DNA from: Apostichopus japonicus | Taxonomy: Eukaryota; Echinodermata; Holothuroidea; Aspidochirotida; Stichopodidae | DNA: 64,000 nt | NCBI RefSeq assembly: GCF_037975245.1 | Contig: NC_092562.1 | Coordinates: forward strand, 25,293,054-25,357,053 | Direction: 5' to 3' | Shown: piece by piece, positions 1 to 13,770 of the stretch | How positions within the stretch are numbered: the first letter of the stretch is position 1 | Layout of the letters: the number at the start of each line of letters is the position of its first letter | The notes under the pieces: model-generated | What the model was told of the DNA's origin: nothing | Database searches by the model: none | Seen by the model: the letters and a program-made list of their open reading frames with translations, nothing else | Program-made: the position numbers and the translations under genes

Positions 1-744
1 GTATTCAATAGACGATCAATCAATATTTTTTTCACATCTGTTAACTATAACATATGATCTTGGTTAGTATATTCCACACAGAAAATTAAATAGTGTACTT
101 GATCTGAATTGCAATTAACGCACATAACCGCGTAACTGTTGACAATTTGAAGAACGTGTTGACATCGCCTGCAACAATTAATGTCGTATGCCAGGGCCCC
201 GCCCCCTCCCCACAAGAAGGCTATGTCTGGCCAAGGTTTTCGAAGGATTTTTTTTAAGTAATGTGGTTTTCAGTTGATGCATTTTATTTGTCTTTCTTAA
301 TTCTGGAATGTATTCGCAGTGATTGCCGATCATTTCATGCTTGATAATGATTTATCCCCTCCCCATCCATTCCCATATCAGATCCAAAAGTGAAATAAGG
401 CTTTTAGTCAGCTGAAAGTCTGAAACGTACGTAATGTAGACAATTATGCAGCTACATACAGAAAGTTTAAATCTCGATTCATGCTTAGCGACAAATGCCG
501 GGGGCGCTATCAATCAAAATGTAAATCAAAATGTCAGAGATATGCGCGTTTAAAGAAGCCAACACACTAGCCTAAAGCGTGATATTTCTTCCGTTTAACT
601 AACCTAGGAACACGCGCTTCCGCGTTTGACTGTATCCAGCAAAGGCCTAGTGACTTCATCACATGTCATGCAAATACACATGTTGAGTCTAGTAATGTAC
701 ATGGCCACAGACTTAGCGCGTAGCCCTAGTAATACGGTGTTGCT
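1..744. other. no gene recognised
   Basis: AT-rich unique-looking sequence with no long reading frame, no RNA gene and no clear repeat. It is presumably the distal 5' flank of the plus-strand gene that follows. Confidence 0.5.
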
Positions 745-913
745 ATAGATGACGTCACAGAAGGTATCGCCTTATTAACGACAGCTGATTGGTCTAAAGT
801 TGACGCACTGGTTGTATGCTAAAAAAACAATGTTATTCCTTCATATATTGCCAACGATATACATAGCAGAGGCACGTAAAATGAAGTTTCTTCATCGAAA
901 AACATAGATTTAC
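745..913 (+). promoter_or_regulatory. candidate promoter and noncoding first exon of the 2,494-residue protein gene
   Basis: A perfect palindromic CRE (TGACGTCA) lies at 750-757 and an inverted CCAAT box (ATTGG) at 788-792, about 40 bases apart, an arrangement common in TATA-less animal promoters. A consensus splice donor (GTAAGT) follows at 914-919. The first coding exon at 3021 begins right after a pyrimidine-rich CAG acceptor, so an upstream noncoding exon is required, and one ending at 913 would fit. The transcription start is inferred, not seen. Confidence 0.4.
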
Positions 914-1288
914 GTAAGTTTTGTATTTAATTCTTTTAAATAAATTGGTACAAAGTTGACTATGTCTGGAATAAACCAAATTTGCACTGTCAAATTAGTA
1001 AAAGCTCAACGGTAGTGGTCGCATGCACGTTTTTGAAGATTTTGGGTATACATGTAGGCCATACCATATCATAGTTTACACGTTACAGAAGGCCGTTTCA
1101 GTGCACGGTGAACCAAATTGCTGATCAATGGCAATGGAATTCACTTAAAAAACGAACACAAGAGATGTCATTGTCATTTCTACTCATTTGTGTAATTCGC
1201 TAACTGTTAAAAGGGGATTCAAAGCTGATGCAGGAGGTGATAAATATAAGCCTTCATAGGCCTACATATTGACACACACACGTTTATC

Positions 1289-1850
1289 AGGGGCGTAGCG
1301 AGCGGGGGGGTGTGGGGGGGTGTCACACCCCCCCAATAATTTGGTCGCTGTCGGCAAATTTTGGGTCTGTCGGCAAAAGGAGAAAAGGTGAAGAGAGCGG
1401 AAGGGGAAGAAAGAAGGAAAGCTGAATAGAGAAAAGGAGAACGGGAGCTTCTTCTGTGCCAAATTTGACTTAAAATATGCACCAGATTGCATCTAAGGAC
1501 GTTTTAAAACTAAAAATTTTCCAAAGGGGAGGGGGACACCCCCTCCACTTAGACCCCTTCCCCATTTCAGTCACCACTTCCAGATCAGTCGGCAAATCAA
1601 AATTTGACTTAAAATACACACCAGATTGCATCTAAGGACGTTTCAACACTAAAAATTTTCCAAAGGGGAGGGGGAGACCCCCTCCCCTTAGACCCCTCCC
1701 CCATTTCAGTCACCACTTCCGGATCCGTCGGCAAATCAAATTTGACTTAAAATATGCACCAGATTGCATCTAAGGACGTTTCAAAACTAAAAAATTGCCA
1801 AAGGGGAGGGGGACACCCCCTCCCCTTAGACCCCTCCCCCATTTCAGATT
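1289..1850. mobile_element. dispersed element with GGGGCGTAGC end and three internal 138-bp tandem units
   Basis: The left edge reads GGGGCGTAGCGAGC followed by G-runs. Inside, a unit of about 138-139 bp occurs nearly identically three times (starting near 1464, 1603 and 1741). Each unit contains a TTGCATCTAAGGACG motif, a G/C-rich hairpin-like block and a pyrimidine-rich end. The same terminal motif borders other elements in this window, so this is a member of a repeat family. No coding capacity is seen. It would lie in the first intron of the plus-strand gene. Confidence 0.7.
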
Positions 1851-3021
1851 ATTATCCTGGATAAAATGAAATACAAACGTTTTAATTTAAACTTTTTAGT
1901 TCAGTCTCTCATAGAATTATATTAAGCAGTGGTATCTTGAATGTTGACTATTTACACAATTGTATGGAGAATCACAAGAGTAAAGATGCAATGTTGCCCA
2001 CCCAGTAAATTAGAAAGTAGCCACTGGGAAAGGCAAATTAACGCTGTCCATCCTGTCATTTTTGTTGTTGAATTTTTCTAAAAGGGATTGTGGGAGGGTA
2101 GTGGTACCACATTTCTTTGGTTGAAAAGCAAGACACCATGTGCTGGGAGAGGGGTCTAAGCTGTCTTCCTACCCTTGCAGGAAACTTGGATTTTGGAAAA
2201 GGGCTATATACCAAATGGTGGCATATTTACAACATTATATACCTACAAACAATACCAAAGTAGTATAGCAAAATGGCTACATTAACCTTAGCTTACATAC
2301 ATACTGTCATCAAACATGTTTGCATGCAGAAAACAGGTTTATCTAGCTTCCCAAATGGTCACATAAAATGATGTACACAACAATAGCACTTTGTTTGACC
2401 ATTGAGAAAAACAGTGATATTTTAAAACTTGAAAAATAACTGTACTGAGAAAATCGGGATAACTTAGTTTGCTGGTGGGACAAATATTTTCCTGATGAAT
2501 GGTAGTGTATGCATGGTAACTTTGAGGTGTGTGTCTGGGGTGGGGGTGGGGTAGGAGAATAGAGTGCCTCCAATGTTCCAACTGTGGATTTTGTGTTGAA
2601 TAGCTGTTATGTATAACATTTCAGAAATTCAAAGACTAATTAGCTATAACTTACCTCACCTGGGATATGGTATTGTGGTAGTGTGTCATGTAGGATAATT
2701 TTTGCCCATGTCTCTATGCTCCATGACACACAAAAACCAATGGACTGTGTCATATAGTTGATGGTAATCTAACATAAATAAATGCAGTTGCCCACCTTCA
2801 TTTTTACTAGTTGAGTGTGGAATGGTCTACTAAAGCAAAATTGGCTTGAAGCACTATATTGATGGGGAGAAGTGCGTGTGTGGGTGTGTGAGGGGGGGGG
2901 GTGCTGCTCTTCTTTATAATATGCAGTGTGTTAATTCTTAAAATGAAACATCTGGTCACATTCCATCTCGACCTTGTTGAAGAAAGAAGACATTAACCTT
3001 TATCCAATCTTTATCTGCAGA

Positions 3022-6000
3022 ATGAGTTCCAGATTTGGTCAACTCCCCAGCCTAGGGGGAGGTTCATCATCAGTCATGCGCCAAGCACCTCTTGCACCAA
3101 TATCAGCCTCAAGAAATCTGTAAGTCTAAAATCTTTATGCTGCTAAGATAATCAGTAATAGTAATTCTGACTTAAAACTTCATTAACTGATCATTACTGG
3201 TAACAGGGATGGAGAGGGAAGGGGGCGTGATTCATGAAATGTGCATTATCCTTATTTATACAAAACAAATGTAGATTTTAATGAAGGTCATTATTACTAT
3301 TTTTTTAATTTAGTACAAGGATCTTAAACATTAACCTATGTGGGAGCTGTAAAGTTACACTTGGATCTGTGCATGGTACTGATTCAACTATTTTCACCCT
3401 TCACATTGTACTTCATACAACTGTATTGCTTGAAATGTAATCTCTCATGCCTGCAAATTAAATAACTGCAGAGTACATTACTATGTTATTATTGTGCCAT
3501 GATAGTGTTTCACTTTTCGAAAAAGATAAGTCTATGCAGTACAATGATCTTGTTACCGATGAATGAGAGAATGTACTCCCTCTGTAATAGTACACCGTTG
3601 CATGACCGTCTAGCTATTGGCCAGTGTGGTGCATTTCAGTGGTTGAGACGTTCCGTTGAGGTTATTAATTCTTAATAATTCTTAATAATTAGAAATTACC
3701 AAGATTTGGCGTTTTGTGTTTCTAACAGTATGAAGCAGTACTGTAGTCACATAAATAGCAGGGTTGAGCAAAATATCCAGACCAGGTTTCATAAAGTTAA
3801 CACCCTAATAACAAATTCAAAATGGAGTATTGCACCAGATATGCTGAAAAAAATAAAATAATGGTCACCTATTCTCAAATTTTAACAAGTACTTTTCGCC
3901 CACTCTTAAAGTAGTAAACCACACAACTAACATATTTAAAAGCCTATTTTAATACTTTCTATTGGCAAGGACTAATATTGAGGATCAGGTCACTTAGGAA
4001 AATACTGTGAAAACTTCTAGCCACTTTTATCATGATCAAATTTAGGGGCAACACTGTTGACCATCAAGATAGGTGTCACCTTGTTTGCCAAAGGAATATC
4101 CTGTTATTAACGGCCACAAATAGTGAATATGCAAAACTGCAGTGGTCAGCTTTAAAGGCATTGAAGACTCGCCCCAAACCGTGTGCGGCCATCTTTCCGT
4201 TGCTTGCAAATGATGTTTTGTTCGTGTTGCTACAAAATGCAGACAGTACAGTAATGAAACGTGACACCTTGTTATCTTTAGCTGGACCTGAGATGTCCAT
4301 CGCTGTATGGTTTGTACACTGTGCTGTGGGTATTGACCGCAGCTGTATGTACTGACTGTACACTAGTGCCTAATTACCGATGGTAGCAAGCTGTGTGTGT
4401 GTATTTTCTGGGATCGATGGTGGTGTTTAACACTTCTGTTACACCTCATTCGAAACTAGGTCAGATTACCGGCATTAGACGTTTCTTTTTGCACGAGTCT
4501 TCACACCCTTTAAGTAACAATTTGCTGCATCTGACTATTGCTCCATGATATGTGAATTGTGAAACTCAAACTTTAATGCCATTAAATATTCTCTTGCAGG
4601 GTTGGTAATCCTTTACAATCACATAACACCCAACCAGGGCTTCAAGCTCGCAAGGAACAAGGCAGCCGATTCAGTAAGTACCACATATAATTTGCAGTAC
4701 TTTGCTAAATTACTTCATGCAAAAGTTTATGACAATCAGGGACTCATATAGGTAATAAATATAGTAATATTGTGTTATCATTTGGATAAGCTATTGAAGA
4801 TAGTGTTAAAACTTTAGCCTTTCTGTTTGATTGTTATAAAGGTGAAGTTTATGGAAATAGAGAGCCCATTAAACCCATTGAAATCTTTATGAAGACTGTT
4901 TTACAAGTAATTTTAATTTAACTTAACTCTACATGACCAACGGTACAAAAGCTAACACCAGCTCACTTTCATCAACCAGCACACTGATTTATTACCTCCA
5001 CAAGGGTGAAAATAAGTGGGCACCAGGTGCCGAACAGCACCCATAACGTCCCAACTTGTGCCCAGATATGTCATAAACAAATAGATCTACCAAAATCACA
5101 AGTCAATTTTTCTAAAGTCAAGGCCAAAGTCACAAGTCATTTCCATTAATTGCAAGTCACGACACTGAATACAGTATGAAAATATACTGTACCTCTCACT
5201 GAATACAGTATGAAAATATACCTCTCACTGAAAACAGTATGAAAATATACACCTCACTGAGGGAGGGGAGGTGTGGGGGGAATGGGGGGTGGGAGGGGGA
5301 GGGGTAGGTTGTCATTCGACCTGAAATTATACACTGCTCTTTTTAACAATCAACTCATCATGATTTATGACACATATAAGCACACAACTTAAGCACTCTG
5401 CATACATCATGTCCCTAAAGAGAACAAATAATAGATTAAGCTATTGATTTTAAGATAATGAAAGTGAATAACCTAGCATATTAGACACAGTATATGAATA
5501 AATGTATAAATATATATAAATTTCATATGATGCAATATTGCGATTTTATTTGTAATGCCATATAACGCTCCAGTAGGCTCTCACTAATTTTTATAGTGAA
5601 TTTATGCCATGGTAGCCAATACCAGACTACAATATGCTAGAATATTCTAAAGTATACTGACAATACATTTTGAACTACTCTTACAGTAAAAAAAAAGGTC
5701 GGTCATTGTATATTAAATGTAAGTGATGCTGAGAACAAACCAAACAGAAAATCTCATTTGATTGACAGGTAACACTGATCGTTAAATAATTTTAGAGTCT
5801 GCAGTTATTCATATTCAAACCATACACGTTTTTCCATATTCCTTTGGACAATATACTGTTTCTGAAGGTGGTAATACAGAAACTTGGGAATCTGACAAAC
5901 ATCTTTTTATAGGAACTTGGAAGGCATCTCATTGTTATGCTGTGCTACATAGCACCACCAAATACTGGCCTCAAAGGATGGCCTCAAAATTTACACTTCT

Positions 6001-9000
6001 CCCTTTAAGTGTAAAGTGTAGGTGTGAGCCCCTGCTTTCTTGTCAGTATGGGGGGGGGGGGTGGTCAGCAATAACCATTCCCCAAATTTCTTGAGCAAAA
6101 AATATGGTCACCTTAATTTAGTGGTGTGTCAAAAGCAAAATTTGGTAAATATAGCAAAAACAGCACAAAGTGGTTTAACTTTCCCAAATATCTAGGGCAG
6201 TGTCAAAATTCAGTTGAAAACTTCCCTTAGTTTTGTGTACGAAGTATGTGGAAGCAGGATAGAGGAAACAGAATTTGTCTCTTACAGTATTGAAAAACAA
6301 TATGACTAAAAATTAAAATAAGAAGCATCAAAAAAACTTGAAACCTAGAAAATGAGAGTGTCAAAATACCCTGTGAAACACTAGCCAAGCACATCAAATA
6401 AAACAACTGCACTTTTCTTCCCTTACAGCCTCAATATCTGGACCTCCAGCTTTCAAGGATGGAAGACAGTCCATGCTTAGTAGATCCAAAGTTCCACCAC
6501 CCCTGGCTCCTGTTAAAGGCAGAGGGAGACCACAGCAAGGAGGTCACATGACACCAAACAGAAAACAACCTCCAAGTGGTATATCTTTCCAGTCATCAGT
6601 ACTTCATGTCCACCGAGACAGCAATGATGATGACAGTGAGGTAATAATGATTGGAGGTCCGACGCAACCAAGGCCAATGTTGCATCCCTTGTCAACCGAA
6701 GACTCCAGTCGAGCAACTCCATCCAGAGGTGTTCAAGGCTTAAGGGGACTGAGGGAGATGAGAAATTCATCCCCTAATCTACCTTCACCTCCTAACACTG
6801 GAAGGGGTGCCTCGTTGATGCCAGTAAAGAGTGAGGTGAAACCTGAGAAAGGAAAGAAGAAGAAGAATAAATCCAAAAAGAAGGCAAAAAAAGATGGCAC
6901 TCTTGTAATGGCAAATGCACAAAAGCCAGTTGGCCAATTACAGCCACTGAGACCAATCCAAAATGCAGGATCGCATGCAGCCTTGACACCTATCAAGTCA
7001 CCAGCCATGGCTGCAGACATCGAATTCTTCAAGAGCATTGGTAGTAGAAAGACGACAGATCAACCAGGTAGTCCACGGTCATCAACGTCTGTTTCCATTG
7101 ATGGTAGGCGGAGCCTTACTCCAGCAACACCATTTCAACAACCAAATCTTCAACCCATCGGGTCACCCTTGTCGACATCATCTTTGCAAGTTTCAAGTGT
7201 GGACCTTCAGATGCTTGCAAGCCCCAGAGAACCACTCTCTCCTAACAACAGAGCATCAACTTTACAAGCAACTGTGAACTCTACTGTTTCACCAAGAAAT
7301 TTCCAACAAAGGCCACCTGTACCGATTGAAGATATTGAAATCTTCACTGGTCCTCGAGAAAAACTTGCTCCAGTTAGAGCAGCAGCTTTTATGCAAACAC
7401 CTCTGAAGGCTATTGGTGCTTCACAAGGTCAGGAACATGAGATGGAAAATTTACCTTCTCCACGTCGAGGCACGCTTGCACCAATAGCCCAAAACAAGCC
7501 ACCTACTTCAGTGGGCATGAACAGCGCCCTTGGACCTATTTCTCACAGAGCTCAGACCAGTACACTTTCAGAAGACTCTCCAATTGGTCAAGTCAAAGTG
7601 AATCCAGTTGGTAACAGCAGGAACATCATCAATGCACAGAGTAAGTCTCTAGAAGAAAAGAGACCCTTTGGGACAGGCACACAGGGAGGTCTTGGTCAAG
7701 GTTCTCTAAAGAGAGGTCCAGCCACTAACCCAATTCAGTCTGCACAGGAAGTGACAAGTAAGTCATACCAGCCTCCATTCAAGATGGGAAGGAGACGGCA
7801 AACCAGCGACTTCTATGACAGCACTCCAGAGGACACTGATGAAGAAGATGCCATTCACGATGAAATGTATGCCTTCGCAGGATCATCTCCAAGACAAACA
7901 AGTCCTCATTGGGAGTCCCCAACCAGTTATGGAACAACCAGGGCAGATATTATTCAGGGAAATAAAAGCAGAACTGTACCAGTAAATACGCAACTTGCCA
8001 TTGTGAAGCGCTGCAGTACAACTGGCAGTGAGGGAGGTACGAAAGTTGAGTTTTTTAGAGTCCTAGATGAGGAAGTCCCAGGAGGCGACCTTTGTGATGA
8101 TAACACTGCTGCGCTCACCCCCAGTTCATCAAGAAACACAGCTAAGTCAAAGCAGAAGCAACACCATCCTGTTGACTCTAGCGATGAGAGTTCCAAAAGT
8201 TTTGTCTTTGAATCACCAAGTACTCATCATTCATACCACACAAGTGATGAAGACACTGATGTATATGATTCACCAACACAAGAAGAAAGTGAACCAGAAG
8301 AGATCAAAGGTGAAACTTACCTCGACAAGCTTAGAAAAAAGCTATTGAAAGACTCAGAAGATCAAGACGATAAACCTCAGAACACAGACCTGGGAAGAAA
8401 TGCACAATCCCTCAAGCAGGCACAACAGTTAGACACATCGCTGGAACAACCAACTAAAAGAGATATGTATAATGCAATGGTTGCTGCAATTGCTAGAGAG
8501 ATTGATGAAGCTGACAACAAAAACCTTAATGAGCAAACCAAGTTGGCAAAGGAAGTCGATCCAAATTATACTTCTGGTGGAAGCAAAGATTCCTTTTCCA
8601 AAGAACTCACTTTTGAAGAGTCAACAGATACAGAGAACATGAGATCTGATGCAGTTAATGGGGCTATTCCGCTACAACACAATGCTAAGACATCCTTCAC
8701 AGCAAACAACATGTCTTCTACATCTAATAACAAACCTGAAACACAAAACATTGGGAACCTAGAGAAGAAAGATATTGCAGCAAAAGTTATGCAGACTAAA
8801 CCAAGCATGGCAGAAGCAACAAATCTCAAAGCAAGCACAACCTCCAGTGGGACACAATGTTTTCCAACAATGCTTAGCAGACCGATGCCTCAACAGAAGT
8901 ACACTCCAGCTCAACAGAAGATAGCCACTGGCACAAAAGAGCCGGGGTTTTCACCAGTATCTCTTCAACAATCCTCCGCCAATGCCAAAGTGCCCACAGC

Positions 9001-12000
9001 CAATGAATCAAACACTGAAGAAACTTTAACCAAGGTTCAAGAGGCAGAAATAACAATTGGCACATCAAGTACTGGGTCAAAGTGTTTTCCAACAATGCTG
9101 AGCAGAGCAACACCTCTACAGAAGAACACTCCAGCTCCTCAGCAGCCTGAAATTGTCAGAAACGGGCAAACAGCTTCAATTTCCCAAGACTCATCTGCCA
9201 ATGTCAATGCACCATCATCCAAGAAAGTAGAAAATTCCACCAAAACAGATAATGCAGCAACATCAAAAGACCAGCTTGGCACCTCAAGTGGGTCAAATTG
9301 TTTTCCAACGATGATTAGCAGAGCAACACCTCTACAGAAGAACACTCCAGCTCGTCAGCAGATTGAAAATGGTGCAAAAGGGCTAACACCAATCTCTATT
9401 TCACAATCCTCTGGTACAGGACTACCAGCCAAACAACCAAACACTGATGGAACTGTCACAAAGGAAGGAACTGCCACAGGGTCTACTGTTGTTGCATCAA
9501 CTGCAAGGGAACCTGTTAACAAAGGACCCTTTGCAGATGGATGTTACCCCAATGGAGGTAATGCAAAACAACCAAGTACCACAAGATCTGAAAATAATAC
9601 CACTGTGTCTACTGCTAATAGGCCAACAACCAATGGAAATATTGGAAATGGGAATACTATAGACAGGCCAGCTATCAAGGGGTCAGCTGCCAAAAGCACC
9701 CTTACCACAGAAGTAAGTCTTACGCCTATCACAAACGGACCAAGTGTCACAGGACATGTGACAACAGTTAAGGGACCTATCACCAAAGGACCAACTGCAA
9801 AATTACCAATTAAGAAAGAGTCCATGGCTAATGGGTCAATGACAAATGAAGGCACTGCACAGGGATCAATTACTGTAGGCCCTGCTACCAAAGGCACTGT
9901 GGCAAAAGGACAAACCACCAAAGGCCCCACAGCCAAACCAGCAAATAGCCAAGGGATGACCTTAAAAGACACAGTGACATCAACTGCACAAGAAGCAAGA
10001 AATGCTCCCACGAAGAAGCAAACCATATCTGTCACAGGAGAACTTGATTCACCATCTAAAACAAGGGAAGACATCAAAAATAGAGGAAATAAGCAGGTTA
10101 ACAGTAATGAAAAGCCAGCAGAATCACATGAAGACACATCTCGTAGGTCACAAAGCCTCTCCAACAACACAGAAGCCCAAATAAGCCACACCAAAGAAGT
10201 TGAAGCAACAAAGGATCATGTTGAAAGTTTGAAACAAAGAACAACAGAGCAGGAGTGTAATCAAACTGATGGCACAGATTCCGAAATATCCATACAAGAA
10301 ACTGAAGATGCTGAAACATCTCTCATAACTTCCATGATTGTTGAGAAAACTCAATCTGGAGAATGCAACACTAGCATCCAAAGCGGTGATGGCAATGGAA
10401 ATGTCACACAACATATTAGAACCTCAACTTCAGAAAAGTCTCACATGAGCTATACCAGCTGCAACTCTCACACTTCCAGTCACCACAGAAGCAGTCACTC
10501 TGGTAGAACAGGACATAGCCATAGAAGGAGAAGTAAAGAATCTCTCACTACTAACTGTAGAAGCGTTTATTCTGAGGGCACTAGAAGTTCTCATTGTGAA
10601 GATACTTGCTGTAACAGATCTCAACACTATTGCTGCAGAAGCAGAAGCGGAAGCAGCCAGTTAAGTAGATCTGGAAAGAGTGTTTACCACAGTCAGCGCT
10701 CCAGAAGATCACAGAATGATTGTTGCAGGAAACATGATGACACAAACGACTGGCACAGAAACACCAGTGGAAGTGCACTTTCGGATGAAAGCCAAGAGAG
10801 TTCTCCAAGAGACAGCTGTACATGTATGCATTGCAACCAGAAACGACTAAGAAGCAGGGATTGCAGAAGCATTAGTGGATGCAATTATTCTGGTGCAAGT
10901 AACAAAGGCTGGGATGATTACGAAAGTAACCGATCAACAACATACATGAGCCGATCTCAGCAAGAAAAAAGGGGTGGTGAGTGTGAAATGCTCCCACCTG
11001 AAGTCAAACAAACGGTTGGAAAGCATAGTAGACACACAGCCAAACAGGCTCGCAACAGAAACTGTTCAGATTTGGATGTCAATGTTTCAAGTAGCCAACA
11101 AACCATTTCAAATGGAAGTGATATGACCAGTGCATTCTCCAGTGATGTCGCCAAGTCAACAGATGTTCAGAAAAGGGGTTCAATGACATCAAAAAGGATT
11201 GCAGCAAACAGTGGTAACAGTACTGATGTCTCTGCATCTTCTGTTAAAAGTGAGACTTGTCCAATAAGTCCCATCAGTTTCAAGTCAGACATGTCTGGTC
11301 ACAGGATTCGTAAAAACAAAAGAGATGTCAAGAACAGCCATCGGTCTTCTAACGAGAAGAGGAAACACACTCATCGAAACCTACCAGAAAGAAACTATAA
11401 CCAAGCAGTAAATGACCTCAGAGATAGAGTACCAATAAAAGTATCACACAATAGTACAGAAGCAGACACCAAGCAAGCTGTCAAATCAAGAAAAAGTAAG
11501 GCCATAGGACAACTCACACCAGACTATCTGTATACAGCAACGGAGGAAGTACCTAGAGATAGGCAGTATATCACAAAACAGAAATCAATAGAATCTTGGT
11601 TGAGAGAAAGTACCCAGTCGGTTTCATTTACAAAAGAATCTGCTTCTTCAATTGAACCATGTCCAGTGTCATCACAAGAGGGTGTCACCATTTCTAACGA
11701 CTCTCTAAGTCTGATGAATGTGAGTGATGAACAGCTGCATCAAACTGGAGAATTTGAGCATCAAACTGGAGAATGTGAAAGCAGCTGTAAGCAAGATGAG
11801 ACTGACATCAGAGATGGTGCCTACTCTTCAAATGATGCCAACATTTTGAAATCTTCCAAAGATATGAAGATGGCATTAAAGTTAGTCAAACTGGGTCTCA
11901 TCGAAACAACAAGTGACTTTGAAGAATACAAACACAAACTCCTCATGGATGAGGTTCAAAGGCGGGAATTTTCACTTAAGGATGCTCCCTCTGCAAAAAC

Positions 12001-13741
12001 AGAAATGATTTCCCCACAAGTGATCATATGTCCATGCTCAGCATCCCACTTTCAGCCACAAACAAGGCTCCCACCTCATCGCTGCAGCAGATGTTATCTT
12101 ATGTGCAGTGAACCAGTTACATACGGCGATAAAATTGAAATTCCTGCAGACAAAGCAAAATCTTCTTACACTACCAACTTTGATGTACCCTCAAGAAAGG
12201 TAACTGAACAAGTTGAAGAGCCTATCTTCAGAACAAAAATGTTTGGTTTGACTGGTATTCCAAGTGAGGACAAAAAAGTATGGCAGAAGTTTTGTAGACA
12301 TATTCTGTCTGGCTTTAGCGAAGACAATAAAATTGGTAAATTGCCTGGTCTTACCACACCTGCATTTCAATCAAATATGAGTTCAACATCTGCAGCCTTC
12401 ATGAAGCCTACTGTATCCACGATGGTTCAAAATGACACTAACCATAGTCTATTACACAAAGCCAAACCGACTGATACAGAAGAAACCTTGTCAACCATGA
12501 CAGATTCACTCTCTGCTATAAACTCTGAAGATGTATGTGCAGGACACATTCAGGAAATTCAAGCACAAAATAAGAAAATTCAGAAATTAGAGACTCAACT
12601 TGAAGAACTGCGGAGGGAGATGAAGCTCGAGCAAGTTCAAAAGGAAAGTGAACTAGTGAGAATTCGGAGCCAGCGCCAATATGACAGGGAAGTGTTTCAC
12701 AGAAAGTTGAGACAAGCAAAGAAAAATGCTGAAGTTACCCATAATAGTTATCAATTTGCTGTTGATGAAGAACAAGAAGATCTAGACATCATCTCTTTGA
12801 GTGTATCTGATAACGAAACCTTCAACATGGGCCTTGAGAGCAAAAGTTTGAGGGAAACTGTCACACAAGTGTCTGATCCAAACCAAATAGAGAGGGACAC
12901 TCTGTATTCCAGTACAAAAACGTTTAGGAGAGGATTCCAAGTAGCCCAAACAGATGGGAGGGCTAAAGACAGCAAAAACAACGAGTGGAATCTGAAGAAT
13001 GAAGAAATCTCTACATTCAAAAGCAATGGCGATAAGTTACAGGAAATGTTAGAACAACACAAACAGCGACTGCAAGATGCCAACACAAGTAAATTTAGCA
13101 GAGAGGATAAATTCAAAGGTGCCTTAATAGGACAGTCTGAGAGCTATGCTAAGATTTCTCACCTAGTGATTGATGATCAGAGCCTTCAGAACGACCATCT
13201 CAATGAGACATCGACTGTAGAAGCACTAACAGCATCCCTTGACATCCTGAAAAGAGATAATACAGAGCTAAAATCAGAAAGTGAGGTTAAGGACAAAGAA
13301 ATATGGGAATTGAAAAAGGAGAGACTAGACCTCAAGGATCGAGTGTTCCAGTTGGACAGAGAACTGTTTGATACTCAAGACAAACTAATCAAGAAATCAG
13401 CAGTAATCACTGATCTAGAGAAGACCAAACAATTCTTAGATAATAAAGTCATTCAGCTAGCAGAACAGCAAAGAGAACACAATATCATTATGAGCAGGAA
13501 GAACCAACTGTTGATAGAAGGGAAGAGATCAGGAAATGATTTGAGAGAAAAAATAGAGAGATTGGAAGATCACCTTCATTTTCGATGTAGGATCAACAAC
13601 AACCTACGAGATGATAAGGTCTTACTAGAGAAAAAGCTAGCACTACTTGAGTGTCAATATGATTGTGCCTGGAATGAGCGTGATGGAAGCTACAACATGA
13701 TGAAGCGAAAACTTGACACGTCATCAAGTGAAAGAATTTGA
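3022..13741 (+). CDS. very large disordered, C-terminally coiled-coil protein (spliced, 2,494 aa)
   Basis: The CDS joins 3022-3119, 4600-4673 and 6429-13741, with consensus GT-AG junctions and an open frame throughout (7,485 nt). The first two exons encode only 57 residues, so the 7.3 kb last exon holds almost everything. Visible parts: a Pro/Ser-rich N-terminus with recurrent L-x-P-[IV] motifs; a lysine cluster near residues 195-214; acidic serine patches; a unit of about 73 residues carrying C-F-P-T-M near 868, 943 and 1016; a Thr/Gly/Lys/Pro low-complexity tract (about 1058-1235); a Ser/His/Arg/Cys-rich stretch (about 1394-1552); a small Cys cluster near 1925-1950; and heptad-like coiled coils at about 2097-2160 and 2327-2488. 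No enzyme or transmembrane segment is evident. Cytoskeletal or centrosomal scaffolding is an inference from the composition only; I recognise no family. The ATG at 3022 is the first in its exon and the frame continues into the long exon. Confidence 0.85.
5162..5262. repeat. short minisatellite in intron
   Basis: Three imperfect tandem copies of a unit of roughly 30-40 bp built around CACTGAATACAGTATGAAAA, followed by a G-rich low-complexity tract. It is intronic between the second and third coding exons of the large plus-strand gene. Confidence 0.7.
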
Positions 13742-13770
13742 AAGATAGCAGAACAAAATTTATTCCAGCT

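Noticed and set aside
4032-4363. Overlapping ~100-codon frames on both strands
   Set aside because: No domain and no splice context. The sequence around CATTGAAGACTCGCCCC looks like a common repeat fragment in an intron.
9544-10194. 216-codon minus-strand open frame
   Set aside because: It is antisense to the low-complexity Thr/Gly/Pro region of the giant protein exon. The sense strand has the long conserved frame, and this frame has no domain.
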